From Fusibacter_C sp942493125 (lineage in GTDB: Bacteria > Bacillota > Clostridia > Peptostreptococcales > Acidaminobacteraceae), in contig OW818667.1 of the NCBI GenBank assembly GCA_942493125.1, positions 3,162,001 to 3,226,000 of the forward strand: 64,000 bases of DNA, in the 5' to 3' direction. Under the pieces are notes generated by a model. That model was not told the DNA's origin and did not search any database. It saw only the letters and a list, made by a program, of their open reading frames with translations. Shown one piece after another: positions 1 to 7,615 of the stretch. A program made the translations under genes and the position numbers. The number at the start of each line of letters is the position of its first letter. Positions within the stretch are counted from its first letter, which is position 1.

Positions 1-266
1 ACAGTGTTTTGCTCGGAGATAATGGAGATCCTGCATTTGCAAGTAAGTTGAAAAACGCAATAAAACCGAATCTGATCAATGTGTTTGTTGACAAACCAGG
101 TGTAAATCTGGTAGAACTGGACTATATCATCGAATATACGCTGTCGTCCATGATTGGCATTATGAGTTACTGGTTTAAGCAACCAGACCGACTGCCAAGT
201 AAAGAATTATTTGAACTCTTAAGTCGACTCACAGATCAAGGTGTGATGAAACAATTGAAACTTTAA
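1..266 (+). CDS. TetR-family regulator, C-terminal part (5' truncated by window edge)
   Basis: The reading frame is already open at the first bases of the window and runs to a TAA at 264-266, so only the last ~87 residues are visible. They are predicted helical, with a stretch resembling the ligand-binding C-terminal domain of TetR regulators of the TetR_C_8/dihydroxyacetone-kinase-regulator type (hydrophobic helix followed by Met-rich SSMIGIMSYWF and a final L.RLTDQG segment). The DNA-binding helix-turn-helix would lie upstream of the window. It ends 32 bases before a flavin reductase-like gene, which it may regulate or share a transcript with. The family call is by resemblance of a partial protein and is only moderately secure. 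Confidence 0.55.
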   Translation, partial: SVLLGDNGDPAFASKLKNAIKPNLINVFVDKPGVNLVELDYIIEYTLSSMIGIMSYWFKQPDRLPSKELFELLSRLTDQGVMKQLKL

Positions 267-298
267 TATAACAATGGATGAATAGAAAGGGGATTGCC

Positions 299-799
299 AT
301 GAAATCGATCAAAATTGAGGAGCTATCAAAAGATCTGTTGCATCAACTCGCAAAAGGGGCCTTTTTAACGGTCAAAAATGAAAAAAACGTCAACACAATG
401 ACAATCGGATGGGGTTCAGTAGGTTATATCTGGAATAAACCGATACTCATGGTACCAGTAAGGTATTCAAGACACACATACACCTTGATTAATCATGCGG
501 AGACGTTTACGGTTAGTGTACCAGTTACAAAAAATTTAAAAGACGCTTTGGCTCTTTGTGGCACAAAATCAGGAAAGAACCTTGACAAGATCAAGGCATG
601 TGGCCTCACTTTAGTCGATTCACAAGCTGTTGAAACGCCTATTATCGGTGAATGTGATTTGCATATCGAGTGCAAAGTCGTATATAAGCAAGCCATGGAG
701 CCGGGCAACATAACGGAAGAAATCCGTGCGATGAACTATCCTCAAAATGATTTCCACGTTCTTTTTTACGGTGAGATCGTTAGCGCATATTATATTTAA
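299..799 (+). CDS. Flavin reductase-like (FMN-binding split-barrel) domain protein
   Basis: This 166-residue protein has the look of the flavin reductase-like domain: an early MTIGWGSVGYIWNKPILMVPVR segment (shown in part; residues ~32-53) typical of the FMN-binding split barrel, then YTLINHAETFTVSVP and ALCGTKSGKNLDKI. Such proteins bind FMN and reduce flavins or act as small flavoproteins; the actual substrate cannot be read here. The ATG at 299 is chosen over the upstream in-frame ATG at 278 because AGAAAGGGG sits 6-7 bases before it. It follows a TetR-type gene on the same strand and converges with the dihydrouridine synthase gene, with five bases between the two stops. Confidence 0.8.
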   Translation: MKSIKIEELSKDLLHQLAKGAFLTVKNEKNVNTMTIGWGSVGYIWNKPILMVPVRYSRHTYTLINHAETFTVSVPVTKNLKDALALCGTKSGKNLDKIKACGLTLVDSQAVETPIIGECDLHIECKVVYKQAMEPGNITEEIRAMNYPQNDFHVLFYGEIVSAYYI

Positions 800-804
800 A
801 TTAT

Positions 805-1779
805 CTACAGACCATCAGCGACAATGCGATATCCAAGTGAGTCGCTGAGTAGTTCATGCGCTTCAAACAACTCATTGATGATGAGATCGTAGTCGCTGAG
901 GCGCTCACATTTTTTGATTTTCTTGGCGATTTTTTTACCATCAGAAAACATGTGTATCATATAAAACCACAGTTCTTTCATTTTAAACAGGACATTTTTC
1001 TCACCATGCATGGCCTTTTGATACTCAAAGTAGAGCGTGTCATGGAAGTTCCTGAAAGTCGCTTTGTCTGCCATTAAACCTGTCTTAATCTGTCCGACGA
1101 GAGCTGGATTGCCGATAATGCCTCTGCCAAGCATGACGTGCTCAATTGATGGGAATTGCTCTTGAATGGCATGATAGTCAGTAGCCGTGAATATATCACC
1201 ATTGTAACAAACTGAATAATCAAATGTGCCCAGTGTTTGACTGAATACGTCCAACCTGGGTTTGTTTTTATACATGTCCTTCTGAATGCGCGGGTGGATG
1301 ATCAACTCTTCAAGTGGGTATCTGCCAAAAATTTTTGAGAGCGCATAGAACTCGTCTGGATCATATTTGCCCAAACGGGTCTTGATGGAGATTTTCATTT
1401 GTGTCTGTGTATAGATCGTGTCCAAGAAGCGATCTAGCTGCTCAGGGTGAAATAAAAATCCAGAACCTTTATTCTTTGCGACAACTGTATTGGAAGGACA
1501 ACCTAGATTGAGATTGATTTCGTCATAACCATAGTCTCGAATAGTATGTGCCGCTTTTACAAATGCATCGGCGTCGTTGCTAAGTATTTGTGGCACAGTA
1601 TACAATCCTACATTATTTGCAGGAAGGATCTCTTTAAGTTCACGTGTACTAAAGCTGTTATTTTGGTTCGTCGAGATGAAAGGCGTAAAATATTTGTCCA
1701 TCGGACTGAAATACTTATGGTAGGCATTTCTATATATATAATTTGTGACACCTTCTAAAGGTGCAAGGTAATATTTCAT
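805..1779 (-). CDS. tRNA-dihydrouridine synthase (Dus family)
   Basis: A 324-residue flavoenzyme that reduces specific uridines in tRNA to dihydrouridine. The N-terminus MKYYLAPLEGVTN is the family's FMN-binding start (APMxGVTD-like), and YDEINLNLGCPSNTVVAKNKG carries the catalytic Cys within the signature NxGCP..v....GsG. HPRIQKDMYKNKP and the later MLGRGIIGNP complete the TIM-barrel landmarks; the C-terminal region is the helical tRNA-binding part. An in-frame start lies 63 bases upstream at 1842, but ATG 1779 is preceded by CAGGAGA and gives the standard family N-terminus. Single-gene unit on the minus strand, diverging from the CarD gene. The sub-class (DusA/B/C) was not decided. Confidence 0.93.
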   Translation of the reverse strand: MKYYLAPLEGVTNYIYRNAYHKYFSPMDKYFTPFISTNQNNSFSTRELKEILPANNVGLYTVPQILSNDADAFVKAAHTIRDYGYDEINLNLGCPSNTVVAKNKGSGFLFHPEQLDRFLDTIYTQTQMKISIKTRLGKYDPDEFYALSKIFGRYPLEELIIHPRIQKDMYKNKPRLDVFSQTLGTFDYSVCYNGDIFTATDYHAIQEQFPSIEHVMLGRGIIGNPALVGQIKTGLMADKATFRNFHDTLYFEYQKAMHGEKNVLFKMKELWFYMIHMFSDGKKIAKKIKKCERLSDYDLIINELFEAHELLSDSLGYRIVADGL

Positions 1780-1944
1780 GATTAAGTCTCCTGACTGAAA
1801 AAATTGCATAAGTAAGACTATTATAATCGCGGTGATTTGCATTGTAAAGCACGCACATAAAAAATCGTATACTAGGTCCAGAGCCGATTCGAGCCCCTTT
1901 TTACATAGAATTCGATTCTAAACAAAAAATAAATTAAATTTAGA

Positions 1945-1974
1945 TTACATTTATGGTCAAAAAAGTGGTAAAAT
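1945..1974 (+). promoter_or_regulatory. Candidate sigma-A promoter of the carD-type gene
   Basis: TTACAT (1945-1950), 18 bases, then TAAAAT (1969-1974). Transcription would begin near 1981 and run through the hairpin at 1996-2032 before the gene. Assigned by eye. Confidence 0.45.
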
Positions 1975-1995
1975 AGAGTATAACGTGTTGCTTGA

Positions 1996-2032
1996 GAGCG
2001 TAAGTCCAGTTAGATGGACCGCGCTCTTTTTT
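1996..2032 (+). terminator. Terminator-like hairpin in the carD 5' leader
   Basis: GAGCG pairs with CGCTC, and inside it GTCCA pairs with TGGAC around a 6-base loop; a T6 tract follows immediately. No plus-strand gene lies just upstream that would need a terminator, and the hairpin sits between the candidate promoter and the carD start, so it looks like a leader attenuator. No alternative antiterminator was identified. Confidence 0.55.
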
Positions 2033-2072
2033 ATTGTGAGAACTGCGAATCGTGATTAAAGGAGGCATTAAA

Positions 2073-2687
2073 ATGTTCAACAAAGGAGAAATTATTATCT
2101 ACGGAAATAGTGGCGTTTGTGAAGTGACGGATATTGGCGTGCCAGCTATAGGCGGTATTGATCCATCAAAATCATATTATACACTTAAACCAGTATTCGA
2201 AGCAGGTATGATATATATTCCAGTCAATACGCAAGCATTTATGCGCCATACGATGTCTCACGACGATGCGATGAAGTTGATCGGCAAGATTCCTGAAATC
2301 AGTGATGAAATCTATGACAATCGAAACCTTAATCTGCTCAAAGAGCACTATAAAACGTTGCTCGAATCCTATCAGTGCAAGGATTTGATTCAGATTATCA
2401 AAGCGGTTTATGCAAAAGAACAGCGTGGTTTGAAAATTGGGAAGAAATTGGGTCAAGTGGACAAATTCTACATGAAAAAAGCTGAAGATATGCTACATGG
2501 TGAGTTTGCTGTCGCACTTGGCATCGCTAAAAATGATGTAAAGAGTTTTATTGAAGGCAAAGTTAAAGAGCTACATGATAAAAAGGCTGATATGAAGCTG
2601 GAAAGCAAGTCTGATATCATAGCAACAAAAGCAAGAAATTTGGACAATACATCATATGACGAAGGTCTTAGTGTCGGTATTGCTTAA
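2073..2687 (+). CDS. CarD/CdnL-family transcriptional regulator
   Basis: A 204-residue protein beginning MFNKGEIIIYGNSGVCEVTDI, the typical start of the CarD/CdnL/TRCF RNA-polymerase-interacting domain (residues ~1-65), followed by an all-helical C-terminal DNA-binding domain (about 70-165) and a charged tail. CarD proteins bind the RNA polymerase beta subunit and stabilise open complexes, notably at rRNA promoters. AAAGGAGG lies 7 bases before ATG 2073, which rules out the in-frame GTG at 2052. The gene is monocistronic, with its own promoter, a terminator-like leader hairpin and a good terminator downstream. The ~35-residue Lys/Asp-rich tail after the helical domain is longer than in the minimal family members. 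Confidence 0.9.
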   Translation: MFNKGEIIIYGNSGVCEVTDIGVPAIGGIDPSKSYYTLKPVFEAGMIYIPVNTQAFMRHTMSHDDAMKLIGKIPEISDEIYDNRNLNLLKEHYKTLLESYQCKDLIQIIKAVYAKEQRGLKIGKKLGQVDKFYMKKAEDMLHGEFAVALGIAKNDVKSFIEGKVKELHDKKADMKLESKSDIIATKARNLDNTSYDEGLSVGIA

Positions 2688-2705
2688 TTAAGTCATTAAT
2701 AATCG

Positions 2706-2750
2706 CCCGTTTCTAGATTCTGATTTAAGAATCCAAGATACGGGTTTTTT
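2706..2750 (+). terminator. Rho-independent terminator after the carD-type gene
   Basis: CCCGT/ACGGG outer stem with an inner GATTC/GAATC pairing, followed by T6. Lies 19 bases after the stop codon. Confidence 0.8.
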
Positions 2751-2756
2751 ATTTAT

Positions 2757-2871
2757 GGAAATTGCATAATTACCTTTTAAGTTGCAAAATTCCGTTTATC
2801 GAATTTGACAATGGCACAATCAAGCCGTTTTGATAAATGAGAATCATACAATTTGGAATTATGCAATTTCC
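2757..2871 (+). repeat. Miniature inverted-repeat element, copy A (115 bp)
   Basis: The ends are perfect inverted copies of GGAAATTGCATAATT. The reverse complement of this copy matches copy C (26820-26934) with only about nine differences over 115 positions counted by eye. Flanking octamers (TTATTTAT left, TCATTTGT right) agree at 6 of 8 positions, compatible with an aged target duplication. No coding capacity. Confidence 0.85.
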
Positions 2872-3156
2872 TCATTTGTCTAAGTGAACAATGAAAAACG
2901 CCTATTCATCTTAGAGAATTTGAGATTAAATTGACAAAAAACCCCTTTTCATATTAAAATGTACAAAAAATCGAACAAATAATTTATAAAAATCACCTGA
3001 AACCCTAAATTTTTACAGTTTATAGTGAAATGCTCTAAGAAAAAATGGAATTGATTCTAAGAACGTACTTCTTATAGAATGAGATTAGATAATTTTCTAA
3101 GATTCCAGCAGATCATACATAACTTTAGAAATTATAGGTTTTAACAGGAGGTTCAT
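2872..3156. other. AT-rich intergenic stretch before a small membrane protein gene
   Basis: No gene is seen. Near the 3' end an imperfect inverted repeat (ATTCTAAGAA at 3054-3063 and TTCTTATAGAAT at 3069-3080) and two further TCTAAGA motifs stand out; these might be operator sites for the downstream gene, but no convincing promoter was found. Confidence 0.3.
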
Positions 3157-3642
3157 ATGATCAGCCATATTTTTTCACTTATAACTCTCGTACTTATCGT
3201 CAGGCATCTAAATAATAAAGTTGAATGGTTTTCTGAAAGAAACAAAATAAAAAGAATTGTTCTGATCATTCTTTCGATGGGTTTTTCAATTCTTTATTTC
3301 ATATGTGGTATTTTATCTATAAGTAATGGCATTTCTATCGTTAGCTTATTTAAAATGGAGTATGGTTTGTTTTTTGTTTACACAACCTATAAGCTTCTTA
3401 TTTTAAATAAAGCAGTCAACTACCAAACAAAGTCTTTCGCCGAAAAAACAGAGCATGTCGACTCCATAGAACAGCTCATAAAAGATACTCTAATTTGTCT
3501 TGAAGATGATGATTTTGAAAAAGCACGAAGATTGATGGATAAAGTGGATGCCGTCGATCTGAACATCGTTCTTCTAAAGACTATTGTCAATCAGTCCTTG
3601 TTAAAAGAAGAGGACGATTTCTCTGATTCCTATTGCTATTAA
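3157..3642 (+). CDS. Small membrane protein of unknown function
   Basis: A 161-residue protein I do not recognise. The N-terminal half holds three hydrophobic segments (about residues 2-16, 33-54 and 58-82), and the C-terminal half is soluble, acidic and helical (EQLIKDTLICLEDDDFEKARRLMD, described in part), reminiscent of a short TPR-like helical hairpin. The start is well supported by CAGGAGG 5-6 bases before ATG 3157. It stands alone between an AT-rich region with a copy of the miniature element and a bidirectional terminator. Base composition is more AT-rich than its neighbours, which could mean recent acquisition or simply relaxed selection. Confidence 0.7.
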   Translation: MISHIFSLITLVLIVRHLNNKVEWFSERNKIKRIVLIILSMGFSILYFICGILSISNGISIVSLFKMEYGLFFVYTTYKLLILNKAVNYQTKSFAEKTEHVDSIEQLIKDTLICLEDDDFEKARRLMDKVDAVDLNIVLLKTIVNQSLLKEEDDFSDSYCY

Positions 3643-3664
3643 TAGAGAATACTGTTAAGTTGCT

Positions 3665-3715
3665 AAAAAAATACTGTCAAGCTGCATGAACCTATGCAAC
3701 TGACAGTATTTTTTT
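3665..3715. terminator. Bidirectional terminator between convergent genes
   Basis: AATACTGTCA (3670-3679) pairs with TGACAGTATT (3701-3710), with further TGCAT/ATGCA pairing inside; an A-run before and a T-run after the stem make it work on both strands. Its edge overlaps the stop codon of the minus-strand gene ending at 3714. Confidence 0.8.
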
Positions 3716-5564
3716 ATGCGACACACGACTTGAATTTTGATTTAAAGGTATCATAGAGCGTACGATAATCGCCTATAACATCAGGATGTGCATCGGATTC
3801 AGCTTTTAACAGATATAAAATCATCTCATAATTCTCTAGATTCAAATGGACAGGTGTAAAGTATAAAAGGATCAAACTGACAGCACGATACATATGGCGT
3901 GATTTCGATTGATAATTGAGCTTATAGTTTGAAATGGATTCCAAGACACTTTTTTCGAAATAGATATTGTTTTTCTTGTAGATCACGCGAGGATTCTTAT
4001 GATAAGAAAGGAAGCTCAATAACGCTTCATAGTTTAGTTTGTTACCAGGCGTTTCGTATACGGCTTTGTATAGATACTCATAGATCGTCTGTTCGTCAGC
4101 TTGATTGTCTTCAAGATACTGTGCATATTTGAATTGAGATTCTGACACTTGAAATTTGGCATATTCAGTGACAAAATAGACCACTTTCTTTTTGATGATG
4201 GCTTCTTTATCCAAGTTGCGTGTGAGATCAAATGTCGCAGCGAGCTGTGCCCGTCTAGATAGCTGATTTTCAAAGAGAGTAAGACAAGTGCTGAGGGCAT
4301 AAAAGTATTTTTGTTGATGGTAAGCTTGCATGATAATCTGGTCGACGATGTAATTTTCAGCATCATCAATCAAATCGAGCAAATGCTCTTTGTTTTTGAT
4401 GGACAGCGATTCAAATTCAATCGTTTGATGTAGTCCATATGACTCTAAAAAAGCGACAAATTCCGTTTTTGCAATCATGATGTTGTAGATGTCTGTAACG
4501 GCTTGTCTGCCTTGGTTCGCATAGATATTGCGAATATTTGGAAGGCCGATGACTTTATCGAGGTATATATGTAACGCTCTAAGCCACCATTTTCCAATGT
4601 TGTTATAGGAATTGGCATGTTTTCTCATAATTGCGCGGTCGTAATAATGCAGCGCCATCTGAATCGGTTTGTTGTCGATATTAAGGGTTTCATTATCACA
4701 TAATACACCCAATGTCCAAAGGGAAGACCCCAAGTTCATGTTGGCATTTTCTGTATAAAGTTTTAAGGCTTTTTCGAGCTGCTCCTTCTGGAAATGTAGT
4801 CCATAGTAATACATGTCGGCAAGTTCAGATGAGATAAGTGGGTTATTATGCGTGTGTGTATCAACATACGTCTTGATGGCGATAGCGCCCATTTCACTGC
4901 ATATGCCATATGTGACGGCTATTTCAAGAAAATCGTAGACATCATTGACGGATAATTCGTGATTTTGAAGCATTTCAACGATGGGTTGATAAGCGCTTTG
5001 TGTAATTGAGTGACTGGATTTGGAATGCGTATTTAAAATCGGATGTTGTTCAAAAATGGAAATCAATGGTTTGAAGTCGTCCACGTGAAATGCCCATAGT
5101 ATGATCAGCGTCAAAGCGAGATGCGGCTTGTCATTGTAGTTTGAAGAGATGTTTCGGTAAAAAAACAAGTGCTCGCTTGTGAGCATGTCAACGTCCGTCA
5201 ATAATAACGTATGAATCCACTTGTCAAAAGCGTCCTTGTTGTAATTCCTAAGTAAAAATCGGGACGAAAGCAGCATGTCATCTATAAAGTATTCATCGAA
5301 CGATGCGACAAAACGATCTCTGAATTTTGGCTCTTTTCTCTTTGGATCGAGTTGCCTTGTAAATAGATTTGAAAGGCGACTGGAGTTGCTTTTATTTGTT
5401 TGTAAAATTTGTTGGTTTTCCGGTGAATTTAGGAAATAGAGTGGCAATACGCTTGTGAAAAAAGTTAACTGGTTTACATTTGAATAATCCCCGCCATGAA
5501 AAATAAAAGGATCGAGGATGCCGTTTAATAATGCTTTCATTACAGTAGATAAATTCGTTCGCAT
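3714..5564 (-). CDS. Unknown 616-residue protein with Sel1/TPR-like helical repeats
   Basis: I do not recognise a named family. The protein has no signal peptide or membrane segment and is helical throughout. Residues ~240-320 look like Sel1/TPR-type repeats (ELADMYYYGLHFQKEQLEKA, then LGSSLWTLGVLCDNE, then ALHYYDRAIMRKHANSYNNIG), a fold used for protein-protein contacts. The start ATG 5564 follows GGAGTG. It begins 14 bases after the stop of the peptide-binding protein gene, so the two are probably co-transcribed, which suggests but does not show a link to peptide sensing or uptake. Cytoplasmic location is inferred. Confidence 0.75.
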   Translation of the reverse strand: MRTNLSTVMKALLNGILDPFIFHGGDYSNVNQLTFFTSVLPLYFLNSPENQQILQTNKSNSSRLSNLFTRQLDPKRKEPKFRDRFVASFDEYFIDDMLLSSRFLLRNYNKDAFDKWIHTLLLTDVDMLTSEHLFFYRNISSNYNDKPHLALTLIILWAFHVDDFKPLISIFEQHPILNTHSKSSHSITQSAYQPIVEMLQNHELSVNDVYDFLEIAVTYGICSEMGAIAIKTYVDTHTHNNPLISSELADMYYYGLHFQKEQLEKALKLYTENANMNLGSSLWTLGVLCDNETLNIDNKPIQMALHYYDRAIMRKHANSYNNIGKWWLRALHIYLDKVIGLPNIRNIYANQGRQAVTDIYNIMIAKTEFVAFLESYGLHQTIEFESLSIKNKEHLLDLIDDAENYIVDQIIMQAYHQQKYFYALSTCLTLFENQLSRRAQLAATFDLTRNLDKEAIIKKKVVYFVTEYAKFQVSESQFKYAQYLEDNQADEQTIYEYLYKAVYETPGNKLNYEALLSFLSYHKNPRVIYKKNNIYFEKSVLESISNYKLNYQSKSRHMYRAVSLILLYFTPVHLNLENYEMILYLLKAESDAHPDVIGDYRTLYDTFKSKFKSCVA

Positions 5565-5578
5565 GTGTTCACTCCGTC

Positions 5579-7219
5579 TTATTTATTTAGGGCGATGTCC
5601 GTGTTTCCAAAATACCATAACCCCATTGCTGTCTTCTCATAATTCATGACGCGGTCTGAAACCATGAATTGGTCGGTATGGTAGTAGATCGGCATAATTG
5701 GTGTGTCTTCCATTAAAATCGATTGGGCTTTGTAGAGAAGCTCAAACCGTTTTTGACCCGTCTCACGTTTTGCGGATTCAATCAATGCATCATATGCTGT
5801 ATTAGACCAACCCGTTGTGTTGATTGCACTTGAGGAGGTCATGATTTCCAACATAGCCATAGGATCCGCATAATCGCCAAACCAGCCTGCTTTTGCGATG
5901 CTAAAATTGCCGAGTCGTTTCGTTTCTTGTAAAACGGCCCATTCTTGATTGGTCACAGTCACTTCTATACCGAGGTTGCTTTGCCACATATATTGAATCG
6001 CCTCAGCGATTATTTTGTGCGTTTCATTGGTGTTATAGACGATGTCGAGTTTTGGAAACTGCTTCATATCTGCAAAACCTGCCTCTGCAAGCAGTTTTCG
6101 GGCGGTTTCGAGGTCAGCCGCATTAGGCTGTGTGTCATAATCGCCAGCTTTTTCCTGAAAAATCGTGCCTTCAGCATCATATAAACCAGGCGGTGTAAAT
6201 CCTGTAGCAGGGATCTCTCCAGCTTTTGTAACTGACTCAACGATGGCTTTTCGATCGATTGCTAGGGATAGTGCTTTGCGGACCAATACATTGTCTAGTG
6301 GTTTTATTTTCGTGTTAAATGCGTAGAAATAAGTGCCAATTGAGGGCTTTGTAATCAACGCATCACTCTCAGCTTGTATTTTTGGTAGTTCCGAGGCAAG
6401 TATTGAATCGATGATATCGACTTCACCTGATTCAAAGGCAGTCAACATCGTGGACTCATCAACAATCATAAAGCCATTGATGCGATCCAACAATACGGTG
6501 TCTGCTTGCCAATAATGTTGGTTTTTGACGAGCACGAGTTTGTCACCTGCAAGATATTCTGATAGCACAAATGGACCGTTGCTGACGACTTGATTCGGAT
6601 CAATCGCCCATTTGCCATCTTTCGATGCCTCCACAACGGATTTTTTTGTTGGCATGTAAGTGAAAAATGTCAACAAATCAAGAAAATAAGGCGTTGGACT
6701 TTCAAGTTCAATTTGGAGTGTGTCATCGTCGAGCGCTAAAACACCAACGTCCTCACGCGTTCCAGTACCCGAGTTAAAGTCTCTGCCACCTCTTATGTAG
6801 TAAAGTTGATAGGCATACTCGGAAGCCGTCACAGGATCAAGCGCACGTTTCCACGCATATTCAAAATCTGAAGCGGTAAGTGGTGATCCATCTGACCATT
6901 TTGTTTTTTTAAGTTTAATGGTATAAATCAATCCATTGCTAGATAGATCATAACTTTCAGCTATAGCGGGTTCGATTTTATTACCTTCATATCTAAAGAG
7001 ACCTTCGAAGGTATTGTTTATGATAGAGCCACCGTCAAGTGCTCGATTGAGTTGAGGGTCTAACGAAAGTGGCTCCGATCCAATATTCCAGTTCAATGTT
7101 TTTTCTACTATAGGCGCCTGCATCAACGAATTTGATTTTATTTGTTGAACGATTAAAGCAATCCCGATTATGACGATTGCCAGCAATAAAATTAAAAAAA
7201 TCATTCGTTTGTTGTTCAT
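5579..7219 (-). CDS. Peptide/oligopeptide-binding protein (SBP family 5), membrane anchored
   Basis: A 546-residue solute-binding protein of the OppA/DppA type. It opens with a basic MNNKRM and a strong hydrophobic segment (residues ~6-24). The mature part carries family landmarks: NWNIGSEPLSLDPQLN near the start, WSDGSPLTASDFEYAWKR (about residues 105-125), SNGPFVLSEY, and VRKALSLAIDRKAIV. No Cys follows the hydrophobic segment, so it lacks a lipobox and is probably held by an uncleaved N-terminal helix, unusual for this family in Gram-positives. ATG 7219 is chosen for the GGAGGT before it. No permease or ATPase genes lie nearby, so it may serve a transporter encoded elsewhere or act as a peptide sensor with the co-transcribed 616-residue protein. 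Confidence 0.9.
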   Translation of the reverse strand: MNNKRMIFLILLLAIVIIGIALIVQQIKSNSLMQAPIVEKTLNWNIGSEPLSLDPQLNRALDGGSIINNTFEGLFRYEGNKIEPAIAESYDLSSNGLIYTIKLKKTKWSDGSPLTASDFEYAWKRALDPVTASEYAYQLYYIRGGRDFNSGTGTREDVGVLALDDDTLQIELESPTPYFLDLLTFFTYMPTKKSVVEASKDGKWAIDPNQVVSNGPFVLSEYLAGDKLVLVKNQHYWQADTVLLDRINGFMIVDESTMLTAFESGEVDIIDSILASELPKIQAESDALITKPSIGTYFYAFNTKIKPLDNVLVRKALSLAIDRKAIVESVTKAGEIPATGFTPPGLYDAEGTIFQEKAGDYDTQPNAADLETARKLLAEAGFADMKQFPKLDIVYNTNETHKIIAEAIQYMWQSNLGIEVTVTNQEWAVLQETKRLGNFSIAKAGWFGDYADPMAMLEIMTSSSAINTTGWSNTAYDALIESAKRETGQKRFELLYKAQSILMEDTPIMPIYYHTDQFMVSDRVMNYEKTAMGLWYFGNTDIALNK

Positions 7220-7319
7220 GACTACCTCCATTATTGTTATAAAACTGTAATCTTTCCATTTGAAGTTTACATGATGTCGGTTAATGTGTAAAGTAACTTA
7301 ATTGACAGATTAAACAGGA

Positions 7320-7423
7320 ATGTATAATTAATTCTATTGATATAACTTGTTCTGAGTTTATTCAAAGCGATTCAATTAAATTGACGATGAGCAAAAAATG
7401 TATAATTAATTCTATTAATATAT
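7320..7423. repeat. Two 25-bp direct repeats in the galactosidase/OppA divergent region
   Basis: ATGTATAATTAATTCTATT followed by GATATA (7320-7344) or AATATA (7399-7423): 24 of 25 positions agree. Each is preceded by TTGAC (7302 and 7381), giving two -35/-10-like pairs (TTGACA or TTGACG, 14-15 bases, TATAAT). The short spacing makes them poor promoters alone; duplicated operator or duplicated promoter are the alternatives. Confidence 0.6.
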
Positions 7424-7444
7424 GATGCAAACCATTATAATTGA

Positions 7445-7557
7445 GGAAAATGCATAATTCCATTTTCAATATATTTTCTACATAATAAAACGTAATCATG
7501 ATAAGTTTTGACATTTTAATTTGATCGTGTAACTTATTCGGTAATTATGCAATTTCC
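7445..7557 (-). repeat. Miniature inverted-repeat element, copy D (113 bp)
   Basis: Left end GGAAAATGCATAATT (one change from the other copies) and a perfect right end. Orientation is that of copy C. The flanking octamers ATAATTGA and ATAATTAA agree at 7 of 8 positions. The interior is diverged from copies A and C. It lies directly upstream of the alpha-galactosidase gene. Confidence 0.75.
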
Positions 7558-7615
7558 ATAATTAAGGAAAGTTAACAATTATATTTCTATAACGAGCGAC
7601 TATGAGGAGGCACAG

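Noticed and set aside
816..846. CAGCGAC/GTCGCTG hairpin in the 3' end of the dihydrouridine synthase gene
   Set aside because: It lies in coding sequence and has no T-run on either strand, so it is not called as a terminator.
1878..1900. GATTCGAGCCCC resembling the T-arm of a tRNA
   Set aside because: No acceptor stem, anticodon arm or CCA can be built around it.
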